DNA from: UBA4486 sp041984885
GTDB taxonomy: Bacteria > Pseudomonadota > Gammaproteobacteria > Eutrophobiales > Eutrophobiaceae
Assembly (NCBI GenBank): GCA_041984885.1
Contig: JBHIXH010000053.1
Coordinates: forward strand, 1-14,642
Length of the DNA stretch: 14,642 nucleotides
Direction: 5' to 3'
Of this stretch, positions 8,043 to 14,642 are shown one piece after another (within the stretch, counting starts at the first letter, position 1; every line of letters starts with the position of its first letter). The position numbers and the translations under genes were made by a program. The notes beneath the pieces were generated by a model, which was not told the DNA's origin, did not search any database, and was given only the letters and a program-made list of their open reading frames with translations.

Positions 8043-9651
8043 CCGTCTGCCAAGACGAACGATACTGCTTGGTTCGGACAAGCTGGCCGTCTATCACTGG
8101 TTAAAAGGTCGCATTACCAACTCGTATCTATTTGATGCCGACGAGATCGGCCAGGAACAGTTCGACAGATATTTACAGCAGGTACAAAGCCTGCCTACTT
8201 ATGTTGTCACTGACCTGGCAGAGGAAGAATTTCGTCAGGAAACCATCCCGCATGTGTTTGGCGCCGACCGCAAAGCCGTGATCCAGCGCAAACAAAACCG
8301 ACTGTTTCGTGATGCAACGTACAGCTACTCACAGATCCAGGGCCGTGAGAAGGAAGGACGACGTGATGATCGGGTCTTGCTTACCTCGATTACTAAACCC
8401 GGTTTATTGAAACCCTGGCTGGAAATACTTGAACGTAATCGTGTGCCGGTTGCCGGCGTGACTTCTGTCGCAATCTTCTTTCAGGAAATATTGCAACAGT
8501 TACCCGAGCCGGCAAATAACATGCTGGTCGTCAGTCTGCAAAGTATCAGCGGCCTGCGACAATCGTTTTTTTCCAATGGCGAATTAAAAATCAGTCGTAG
8601 CATCAAGATGCCCCGATTCGGCTCAACCTCGTATGCGCCTTTTATCAGCCAGGAGATCGAGAAGATACGGCGTTACCTGAGCAGTTTACGTTTTATCGTC
8701 AGCGATGAGCCACTGGATGTGTATTTTCTGACGCATGGTGCCATGCTGGATGAATTGCAACGTGAGTTAATCGATTCAGAAACACAACGTTATCATTTAA
8801 TTGATCTGCAACAAATCGCGGATGAATCAGGTAGCGGCCTGCAATTAAATTCCCCGTTCTGTGACCCGTTACTGGCCTGGCAGGTTTTAAATAAAAAGCC
8901 GGATAATCATTACGCCAAGGATAAGGACGTACGATATTTTACCATGCGAAAAATGCGTCATGGGCTGTATGCGGCAAGCGCACTTATATTACTGGCCGGG
9001 TTTATCTACAGTGGTGTCACCATGATGCAGGCCGTCGACTACAAGCAGCAAAGTCTCGCAGCAGAGAAGAAGACACAGTTTTATAACGAGCGATATGAAC
9101 TGGCGCGGGCGGGTTTACCGGATACACCGGTTGAGCCAGCTGATTTACAAGTCCTGGCAAAGATCGCCGATGACCTGAAAAAGTATAAAACCACGCCGTT
9201 GCCGATGTTAAAAGTTATCAGTCGCGGGCTGGAAGAATTTCCAACCGTTATCCTGGATAAACTCAGCTGGGGGCAAGTGAATGACCCGACCAGGGAGCCG
9301 GGCGAGGTTAAACGAACAAACCAGGTCAATCCGTATCAAACACAACCAGTAGCATTACCTGCTCCAGGGTTGGCGCTGGCAGACAGTGAAAAACCGCTCT
9401 ATTACCATGTGGCCACATTAAACGCACACTTGTCTGATTTTGATGGAAACTACCGACGTGCCATCGCCACCATTAATTCATTTGCAGAATCAATACGACA
9501 GAAAAAAGGTGTGACCAATGTCACCGTCACTTCCCTGCCACTGAACATCAGTTCGGATACCAGCCTGCAGGGGGCAACGGGAACGTCGGAAAAAGAAGCC
9601 TTGTTTACGATGAAAGTTGCACTGGGAGTGAAAGCCAATGAGCCAGGCTAA
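8014..9651 (+). CDS. PilM-PilN fusion-like (GspL/MshI-like) inner-membrane assembly protein
   Basis: A 545-residue protein with the topology of GspL: a cytoplasmic part of about 310 residues, one transmembrane helix at about 316-336 (LYAASALILLAGFIYSGV), a short helical region likely to form a coiled coil (about 338-366), and a periplasmic part that may end in a small alpha/beta domain (about 461-541). The first part holds segments expected of a diverged actin-like PilM fold, such as NMLVVSLQSISGLRQSFFSN and the helix FISQEIEKIRRYLSSL, but no clean ATP-binding motifs. By position and shape it replaces the separate PilM and PilN (MshI-type) proteins that connect the motor to the periplasm. It begins 29 nt inside mshG; no better start was seen downstream. 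The family assignment rests on architecture and context rather than strong motifs. Confidence 0.7.
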   Translation: MTSSLKSRFDRLPRRTILLGSDKLAVYHWLKGRITNSYLFDADEIGQEQFDRYLQQVQSLPTYVVTDLAEEEFRQETIPHVFGADRKAVIQRKQNRLFRDATYSYSQIQGREKEGRRDDRVLLTSITKPGLLKPWLEILERNRVPVAGVTSVAIFFQEILQQLPEPANNMLVVSLQSISGLRQSFFSNGELKISRSIKMPRFGSTSYAPFISQEIEKIRRYLSSLRFIVSDEPLDVYFLTHGAMLDELQRELIDSETQRYHLIDLQQIADESGSGLQLNSPFCDPLLAWQVLNKKPDNHYAKDKDVRYFTMRKMRHGLYAASALILLAGFIYSGVTMMQAVDYKQQSLAAEKKTQFYNERYELARAGLPDTPVEPADLQVLAKIADDLKKYKTTPLPMLKVISRGLEEFPTVILDKLSWGQVNDPTREPGEVKRTNQVNPYQTQPVALPAPGLALADSEKPLYYHVATLNAHLSDFDGNYRRAIATINSFAESIRQKKGVTNVTVTSLPLNISSDTSLQGATGTSEKEALFTMKVALGVKANEPG

Positions 9652-10258
9652 CGTCGAATGGCCGGTTATTCGCGGAGCGGTGATCGTGTTCAGCGTCGCT
9701 GTATTGATTACAGCGTGCATGATCGGTGCAAGCCTTTACTTCAAGCAACAGGTGTATGCCGAATTTATCCGCAATAAATCGATGTTTCAGTCCATCAGTC
9801 AACGCTACCTGTCCGTTGATCAGGAAGAGAACATGATTCAGGAATATTACCCGCAATATGTCGAGTTGCTGGAAGAAGGTGTTATCGGGCGAGAGCAGCG
9901 GCTTAACTGGATTGAGGTTCTGCGAGCCTACGGAGAAGATCGCAAGTTGCCAATGCTTCAATATGAGATCAGCTCGCAGGATGAATACACGTTTGATTAT
10001 CCGTTGCAGTTGGGCAAGTTTAAAATTTATAACAGCCGCATGAAACTGAACCTGAAACTTTTGCACGAGGGCGACCTGGTCAATTTATTACGTACCATTG
10101 ATAATGAGGCGCTGGGTCTGAACAGCGTCAATAACTGTGAAATTACCCGCAGTCAAAGGGAAACACTGTTCGATATTAAAAAACCGAACATCGAGGCAAG
10201 CTGTGAAATCAACTGGCTGACGATCAAAAAATCCGATGGTGAGGAATTAAGCACATGA
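9638..10258 (+). CDS. PilO/MshJ-like inner-membrane alignment protein
   Basis: A 206-residue bitopic protein with a short cytoplasmic start, one transmembrane helix at about 12-34 (RGAVIVFSVAVLITACMIG), a helical region (about 36-105) and a C-terminal alpha/beta part (about 106-197). This is the shape of PilO, GspM and MshJ, which pair with PilN/GspL-like partners in the periplasm. Two periplasmic cysteines, Cys167 and Cys189, could form a disulfide. A ribosome binding site GGGAG lies at 9624-9628, and the start overlaps the previous gene by 14 nt. Sequence identity to named PilO or MshJ proteins cannot be judged by eye; the call rests on size, topology and its place between PilMN- and PilP-like genes. 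Confidence 0.65.
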   Translation: MSQANVEWPVIRGAVIVFSVAVLITACMIGASLYFKQQVYAEFIRNKSMFQSISQRYLSVDQEENMIQEYYPQYVELLEEGVIGREQRLNWIEVLRAYGEDRKLPMLQYEISSQDEYTFDYPLQLGKFKIYNSRMKLNLKLLHEGDLVNLLRTIDNEALGLNSVNNCEITRSQRETLFDIKKPNIEASCEINWLTIKKSDGEELST

Positions 10259-10755
10259 AACCATCATTAACAGGAATAATGCTGGTTACCCTGATCGCAG
10301 CCTGCATGGGTCAACGTACCGTTGCCGCCGATTTTGGCCGTTTATTTCTCAGCCATAAGGAACGTATGGTGCTGGAAAAACTACGTAACGCGAAGCCGGA
10401 ACCGGAAGAACCCGTGGTGCAGCAGGTCGAGCCGGATCCGCTTGAGCTCCTCGCAACGGAACAGGAGCAGGCTGAAGCAGAGTTGCCGCAGATCGAGGTG
10501 GAGCCTGTCCTGCAAATCGAAGAACCGATTATCCTCAGAGGTGTTGTTAAACGCGGTGATAACAAGAATACCGCCTGGCTTAATAACGGCAATACCATGG
10601 CCGGTAATGACATTGTCGGAAAAATCAGGCTCGACGAGCGTGATATCAAGCAGGATAGCGTCAGCCTGACATTGCCGGATAACGTGACCGAGGTCACATT
10701 GAAGGTTGGCCAGGCTTACGAACCGAGGGAATTGCCTGACAATGAAGCGGAATAA
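10255..10755 (+). CDS. PilP/MshK-like periplasmic alignment protein, possible lipoprotein
   Basis: A 166-residue exported protein. The N-terminal hydrophobic signal can be read two ways: a lipobox IAAC with lipidation at Cys17, as in PilP, or a signal peptidase I site after VAA at residue 25. A Pro/Glu-rich linker (about 47-91) leads to a small beta domain (about 91-155) beginning IILRGVVKRGDNKNTAWLNN, which resembles the homology region of PilP, MshK and GspC: a strand with LRGVV, a short Asn/Gly turn, then a repeated strand pattern. Such proteins link the inner-membrane PilN/PilO pair to the secretin. The start overlaps the upstream stop as ATGA and has a good ribosome binding site, GAGGAA at 10241-10246. 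A 41-nt gap without a visible terminator follows. Confidence 0.7.
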   Translation: MKPSLTGIMLVTLIAACMGQRTVAADFGRLFLSHKERMVLEKLRNAKPEPEEPVVQQVEPDPLELLATEQEQAEAELPQIEVEPVLQIEEPIILRGVVKRGDNKNTAWLNNGNTMAGNDIVGKIRLDERDIKQDSVSLTLPDNVTEVTLKVGQAYEPRELPDNEAE

Positions 10756-10796
10756 TTTGTCGCAGTAGCAGGGCATCAGTCTTACAGTCATATCAA

Positions 10797-12752
10797 ATGA
10801 CTTCAATAAAATTCAACACTTCATACTTTCGAAACCAGAGCGGTGCAGCATTGATTGCATTTGTGCTGGTCATGGTTGTAGGTACCTCCTTTCTTCTCGT
10901 CTCGAAACTGAATGCAAACCTGATTCAGCGTGAAAATGTTGAAGAAACGTATCGATCACTGGAGCGGGCGAAACAGGCGTTAATCGCTTTCGCACTCACT
11001 GTGCCGGAAAGAAGCGCGGCAGTGCCCAGGCCAGGCCCCGGTTATTTGCCCTGTCCGGACCTGGATAATGATGGAGATGCGGAAGGGGCCTGTGGTGGCG
11101 GTCTGGCCGTGCCAATTGGCCGGTTGCCGTACGAAACACTGGAGGAAGAACGCCTGCTGGATGATAGCGGCCAACCTTTGTGGTACGCGTTGTCACCCAA
11201 TTTCAGAAATATCGCGGCAAGATACACACCGTTGAACAGTGAGATTACTGACGCACAGCCCGGCGTACAAATGTTAACGCTCGACAATAATATTACCGAT
11301 GTTGTCGCTGTCATCATTGCCCCCGGACCGGGTCTGGGGAACCAGCAGCGTCAATTAGCGCCAAACCTGGTTACCAATTACCTGGAAAATGATAACAGTA
11401 ATGGCGATGCCAGCTTTATTTCCGGGCTGATTAACGATAACGGATTGACATTTAATGATCGTGTTATAGCCATAACCCGACAGGAACTGATGGCCGCGGT
11501 GGAAAAACGCGTGTTGGCAGAAATAAATCTGGCCATGACAAATTATAGAAACAGTTTTGGTGCAGGCAATGAAAGCCTGCCCTGGCTGTCACCGTTTAAT
11601 GATCCGAGTCTTTCCACATACACAGGCGTCCCGGGTACCTGGAACGGACATTTACCCATTCATAATGTGGGACAAGCCTATAACAGTGGCGCCGTCACAA
11701 ACACCTGGAGCAACCTGACCGGTGGTGTGTATTCAAACCAGACGGGCACAGTGCCGGATGACAGTTGTTTCCGGAATACCGCTTGCACAGAGGATCCGTT
11801 GATAGAGCCCTTTACTGCGCCACTGACCATGGATGACCCGTTTACCTGTATCTGGAGTAATGCCAATGCTTTCAACTGTACGGGTACGGCGACCGTCTCT
11901 CGCGACTATTGCTGGCCAAGCGGGTTATTATGCGTCATCATTTCACAAACGCTGGTGAGAACTTATACCTATAGTATAAATACCATCGACGACGGTACGC
12001 ATGTAACGTCCAGTTCGGACACAAACACAGAACCAAGAACGCGAAATTTCAATACGGCAGGTGTCCCCATTCCCATCAGCACCAGCTTGTCAATCGATAT
12101 ACAAGACCAGATTCTTGTTCCGCTACCGATATGTGCACTGATTCAGCTCTTTCTTGATCCGGGCTGGGTATGCCATGTTGCAGGACCACGTGGTGGTGCG
12201 ACATTGACATTAAATCCCGGCGATACGGCCGACCTGTTATTAACCGGTATCGATTTTCATCTTGATGCAGTTGGAATCGATCAAAATGCCGATGGTGATT
12301 TTGTCGATGCTGGCATTGATGCAAATGTCGATGGTGATTTTTTTGATGCCGGTGATACCCCGCCGGATGTTCCGCCGGACTTGCCACCGTGGTTGATTAC
12401 AAACCAATGGCATTGGCAAATCCTGCTGGCTTATCCAGGCAGTGAAGCAGTGCCGGGAGCCTTTAACGCTGCGGCACCCGGCTCCGGTCCGGGAGTATGT
12501 AATATAGGCGCAGATTGTTTGACAATGACTGCTACAATCGGTGCGAGTGTTAACCAGGTGGATAATCGTGTGCGAGCGGTGGCGATTGTCGCAGGCCAGG
12601 ATCTGGATGCGATTGATCCACGTCCGAACGCAGACATTACCGATTACTATGATCAGGATAATTCCGATCTGGATATCACCTATGACAGACAACTCAACTC
12701 AACCTTGTTTAATGATCAGGCGAGAGTCCTGTTAACAACAGCCACACAATGA
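10797..12752 (+). CDS. Large prepilin-like protein without Glu5, with EF-hand-like acidic repeats (possible tip pilin)
   Basis: A 651-residue protein with a short basic leader, NQSG at 13-16, and the helix AALIAFVLVMVVGTSFLLV. If cut after Gly16, mature position 5 is Ala, not the usual Glu; GspK- and PilX-like initiating or tip subunits also deviate here. The ectodomain starts with AKQALIAFALTVPE (58-71) and GYLPCPD (82-88), then DLDNDGDAE (88-96). IGRLPYETLEEE (107-118), VAVIIAPGPGLG (170-181) and FNDRVIAITRQEL (219-231) follow. The middle (about 240-480) is Cys/Asn/Thr-rich with no recognised domain. Residues 494-519 are two 13-residue DxNxDGDF-type repeats. The C-terminus (538-646) appears to repeat the VAVI and FND elements. 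The next gene shares much of this plan. There is no good ribosome binding site. Function is unproven; a calcium-binding minor or tip pilin is the leading guess. Confidence 0.75.
   Translation: MTSIKFNTSYFRNQSGAALIAFVLVMVVGTSFLLVSKLNANLIQRENVEETYRSLERAKQALIAFALTVPERSAAVPRPGPGYLPCPDLDNDGDAEGACGGGLAVPIGRLPYETLEEERLLDDSGQPLWYALSPNFRNIAARYTPLNSEITDAQPGVQMLTLDNNITDVVAVIIAPGPGLGNQQRQLAPNLVTNYLENDNSNGDASFISGLINDNGLTFNDRVIAITRQELMAAVEKRVLAEINLAMTNYRNSFGAGNESLPWLSPFNDPSLSTYTGVPGTWNGHLPIHNVGQAYNSGAVTNTWSNLTGGVYSNQTGTVPDDSCFRNTACTEDPLIEPFTAPLTMDDPFTCIWSNANAFNCTGTATVSRDYCWPSGLLCVIISQTLVRTYTYSINTIDDGTHVTSSSDTNTEPRTRNFNTAGVPIPISTSLSIDIQDQILVPLPICALIQLFLDPGWVCHVAGPRGGATLTLNPGDTADLLLTGIDFHLDAVGIDQNADGDFVDAGIDANVDGDFFDAGDTPPDVPPDLPPWLITNQWHWQILLAYPGSEAVPGAFNAAAPGSGPGVCNIGADCLTMTATIGASVNQVDNRVRAVAIVAGQDLDAIDPRPNADITDYYDQDNSDLDITYDRQLNSTLFNDQARVLLTTATQ
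12276..12353 (+). repeat. Two tandem 39-nt units encoding 13-residue acidic, EF-hand-like repeats
   Basis: Units at 12276-12314 and 12315-12353 encode IDQNADGDFVDAG and IDANVDGDFFDAG. They differ at 8 of 39 bases and 3 of 13 residues. Each has the D-x-N-x-D-G-D core of calcium-binding loops, with a further Asp at loop position 10 rather than the Glu 12 of a classical EF hand. A related DLDNDGDAE lies earlier in the same protein (11058-11084). Calcium binding is inferred from pattern only. Confidence 0.8.
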
Positions 12753-13612
12753 AATTGATTGAAAAAAACGCCGGCTTCACCTTGATTGAACTGACTGTTG
12801 TGTTGTTCATCGTCGCATTATTACTGGGCGGTTTGCTGTTACCGTTGCGTGAAGGTGTAGAGTCCGAGCGTCGGGCAGCAACCCAGACGCAACTGAAGGC
12901 AGCAGAGGATGCTTTATATGGTTTTGCGATTGCCAATGGTCGTCTACCCTGTCCGGATTGCCGTACCGCCGCAGGAAACTGTGCCGGTGCCGGGGCGAAT
13001 GATGGCGTGGAAGATTTAATTGGTAATGATTGTGCAGTTGATCCGAACCCGGGTAATGGTACGCCAAACGATAACCTGGAAGGTAACCTGCCCTGGGTGA
13101 CACTGGGTGTCGACCAGTTCGACAACTGGGAAAGCTGGTACACGTACAGCGTGGTCGACTTTGCCGCTGATGTCACCGGGAATGGTACGCCGGGTATTAA
13201 TGGCGCAAACTGTGTTGTCGCTGCCGAAAATCTTTCCACCATAGATACGTGTACCGTCGGCAACTATACGATTCAGGATCAGGGGCCGGCCTGTCCTGCG
13301 GTCGCACCTGCCGTGCCGGCAAACGTCACCGCGCAAAATGTGTTTGCCGTTGTTGTTTCACACGGGGGTAACGTGACACGTACTGCGGTAGCCGCTGCAG
13401 GCCTGATCGATGCGCCCCAGTATTGCTCCGAACTGGAGAACCTGGATCAGGATGGTATTTTCGTGTCGTCCACGTTTATTGATCCCGGGTCACCAGGACA
13501 GGCGCCACCGGCAGCCCCGGACCCCCGACTGCTCGGCATCGACGATATGATTATCTGGATCTCGCCACACATTCTGAAAAGTAAACTGATTCAGGCGGGC
13601 AGGTTACCCTAG
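12749..13612 (+). CDS. Type IV prepilin with canonical class III signal and LPCPD-type ectodomain
   Basis: A 287-residue pilin-like protein. The leader MKLIEKNAG is followed by FTLIELTVVLFIVALLLGGL, a textbook prepilin peptidase site with Phe at +1 and Glu at +5. The ectodomain begins AAEDALYGFAIANGRLPCPD (51-70) and continues with GNLPWVTLGVDQFDNW (112-127), WYTYSV (130-135), FAVVVSHGGN (199-208), ENLDQDGIFVS (230-240) and a C-terminal DDMIIWISPHIL (265-276) ending QAGRLP. Eight cysteines follow the cleavage site (for example 68, 71, 78 and 226), so several disulfides are likely. The plan matches the preceding 651-residue protein. This and its size (large for a major pilin, usually about 150-180 residues) suggest a minor pilin. 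The start overlaps the previous stop as ATGA. The gene ends at TAG 13610-13612, sharing bases with the convergent kinase stop. Confidence 0.85.
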   Translation: MKLIEKNAGFTLIELTVVLFIVALLLGGLLLPLREGVESERRAATQTQLKAAEDALYGFAIANGRLPCPDCRTAAGNCAGAGANDGVEDLIGNDCAVDPNPGNGTPNDNLEGNLPWVTLGVDQFDNWESWYTYSVVDFAADVTGNGTPGINGANCVVAAENLSTIDTCTVGNYTIQDQGPACPAVAPAVPANVTAQNVFAVVVSHGGNVTRTAVAAAGLIDAPQYCSELENLDQDGIFVSSTFIDPGSPGQAPPAAPDPRLLGIDDMIIWISPHILKSKLIQAGRLP

Positions 13613-14642
13613 GCGGATTGTTTGCTCAGGCGAAAACTGACTTGTTGTTCCCGGTTCTCGATTAACTGCAGACTATAGCCGCACGATTCAGCCTGGCGGC
13701 TGGCCTGGTAAATTCCGATCCCGAGGCCATTCTCCGAATCCACGGCTGCGTCAAAAAAACGCCTGGCAATCTCATCCGGGATTTTTGAACCGGTATCTGT
13801 CACGGTAACACTGATTTCATCTGCATTGGAAATCACCACAACACTGCTTTCTATCCCGGCTTCAAGTTGACGTTTTTGCGTGATGTTCTCCAGCAGGTTA
13901 TCAATAACACTGTCAAACAGTTCTGCCGGAATATCTACATTATTCTGAATCTCGGCAGTCACATACACGTGCTCGGCATCCAGCCGGTTTTTCAGTTCGA
14001 TATACCAGGAAGCAATATCACGTTCCTGCAGTTCAACCAGATGCGGTGACTGTAATTTATCCAGTGCGAGTTGCAGTCGTTGGGAAAGATGAGGCAGTTG
14101 TGAACGTATCAGTTTCTGTTTCTCGTCAGACAAGGCTTCTTTTTGTTCGACAATCGAGGTTAATGTTTTAAGAGACTGCAGCAGGTTTTTAATATCATGC
14201 GTGATGCGCGCGCCGGCTTCGTAAATTGATTGCAGATGTGTTTGTTGATTCAGCTCACGTTCCTTGAGTTTCGAGACATACAGGTTTTCGATAATTTTTA
14301 TCAGCAGGTTGCAGTGCAGAAACAGCGCACCACCAATAACCAGCCGGGTTTGTAATACCACGCGTAAATCGTTGACGCGAAGCACAGATTTGTAGCGATC
14401 TTCATGCCCATGTTCGCAGTTTTTGCCGTCGATTTCCCAGGTGACACCACGTATCCAGGAAATATGCGTCAGTTCAAACATGGCTGCATCCAGAAATTCA
14501 TCCGGATCGATCAACTCCTGGTTCAGGTTCGAGATTCGACTCAGCCATAGCTCAAATGGTGAACCGATATTTAACAGGGATTGTGACCAGATTTGTGACA
14601 GGCCGCTGAATCCAAGTCGTGGAGACAGTAACCAGCTGATAA
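13609..14642 (-). CDS. Sensor histidine kinase, C-terminal 343 residues (partial at right edge)
   Basis: The frame on the minus strand is open to the right window edge; a TTG at 14512-14514 is in frame but the protein clearly continues upstream of it, so no start is assigned. The visible part begins with a segment that may be a GAF-like sensor domain (ending near LFLHCNLLIKIIENLYVSKL). The phospho-acceptor helix follows, with ARITHDIKNLLQSLKTL and the histidine codon at 14197-14199. Next come the N box (SVIDNLLENITQ), a G1 box VTDTGSKIPDE and a G2 box NGLGIGIYQASRQ of the HATPase domain. The HDIKN form of the H box occurs in PrsK-like and related large membrane kinases. Its partner regulator and signal are unknown; the NtrC-type regulator at the left edge is a possible partner only by proximity. 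Its stop overlaps the pilin stop in opposite orientation. Confidence 0.9.
   Translation of the reverse strand, partial: ISWLLSPRLGFSGLSQIWSQSLLNIGSPFELWLSRISNLNQELIDPDEFLDAAMFELTHISWIRGVTWEIDGKNCEHGHEDRYKSVLRVNDLRVVLQTRLVIGGALFLHCNLLIKIIENLYVSKLKERELNQQTHLQSIYEAGARITHDIKNLLQSLKTLTSIVEQKEALSDEKQKLIRSQLPHLSQRLQLALDKLQSPHLVELQERDIASWYIELKNRLDAEHVYVTAEIQNNVDIPAELFDSVIDNLLENITQKRQLEAGIESSVVVISNADEISVTVTDTGSKIPDEIARRFFDAAVDSENGLGIGIYQASRQAESCGYSLQLIENREQQVSFRLSKQSA

Noticed and set aside
1767..10755. Type II secretion operon instead of a pilus operon
   Set aside because: The GspL-like fusion and secretin could suggest it, but the MshEN-type ATPase, MshN-like and ExeA-like genes, the gene order and the absence of a GspG-type major pseudopilin fit an MSHA-type pilus better.
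12709..13263. 184-codon open frame on the minus strand
   Set aside because: It is antisense to the canonical prepilin gene, whose frame has clear pilin signals; no independent support.
14512..14514. TTG as the start of the histidine kinase
   Set aside because: The same frame stays open with protein-like sequence to the window edge, so the true start is outside.
13609..14642. PEP-CTERM/exosortase regulatory kinase PrsK
   Set aside because: The H box is similar, but there is no exosortase, PEP-CTERM motif or exopolysaccharide gene in the window, so the specific name is not supported.

Overview
The window carries almost all of one type IVa pilus assembly operon of the MSHA (mannose-sensitive haemagglutinin) kind, all on the + strand from about 273 to 13612. 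It is bounded on the left by the tail of an NtrC-type regulator gene and on the right by a convergent histidine kinase gene that runs off the edge. Lipoprotein, secretin and class III prepilin signals point to a Gram-negative proteobacterium. Moderate GC (roughly half, by eye) and MSHA-type genes fit a gammaproteobacterium, but betaproteobacteria carry similar sets, so the taxon is an inference. No tRNA, rRNA, CRISPR array, insertion sequence or prophage gene was seen. No gene-free stretch exceeds 300 bases; the longest gap is 75 bases.

Layout: 2-232, Fis-type helix-turn-helix end of a sigma-54-dependent regulator; 273-1691, ExeA/MshM-like AAA ATPase with a periplasmic tail; 1767-3419, MshL secretin lipoprotein; 3419-5116, MshN-like TPR protein; 5116-6831, MshE assembly ATPase with an N-terminal cyclic-di-GMP (MshEN) motif; 6837-8042, MshG platform protein; 8014-9651, fused PilM/PilN (GspL-like) protein; 9638-10258, PilO/MshJ-like protein; 10255-10755, PilP/MshK-like protein; 10797-12752, a 651-residue prepilin-like protein without Glu at mature position 5; 12749-13612, a 287-residue prepilin with a canonical class III signal; 13609 to the right edge on the minus strand, a histidine kinase. 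Most junctions overlap (TAATG, ATGA, or 14-29 nt), which implies translational coupling.

How they should work together: MshE, tuned by cyclic-di-GMP, drives MshG in the inner membrane. The PilMN-, PilO- and PilP-like proteins link the motor to the MshL pore, with MshN and the ExeA-like ATPase helping secretin assembly or peptidoglycan passage. The two terminal prepilins would be minor or tip subunits. The major pilin, prepilin peptidase and any retraction ATPase are absent from the window.

The least ordinary part is the terminal prepilin pair. The two proteins look like paralogues with the same ectodomain plan, and part of that plan seems to recur inside the larger one, which also carries a tandem 13-residue EF-hand-like acidic repeat. 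The larger one could be a calcium-binding tip pilin; that is inference.
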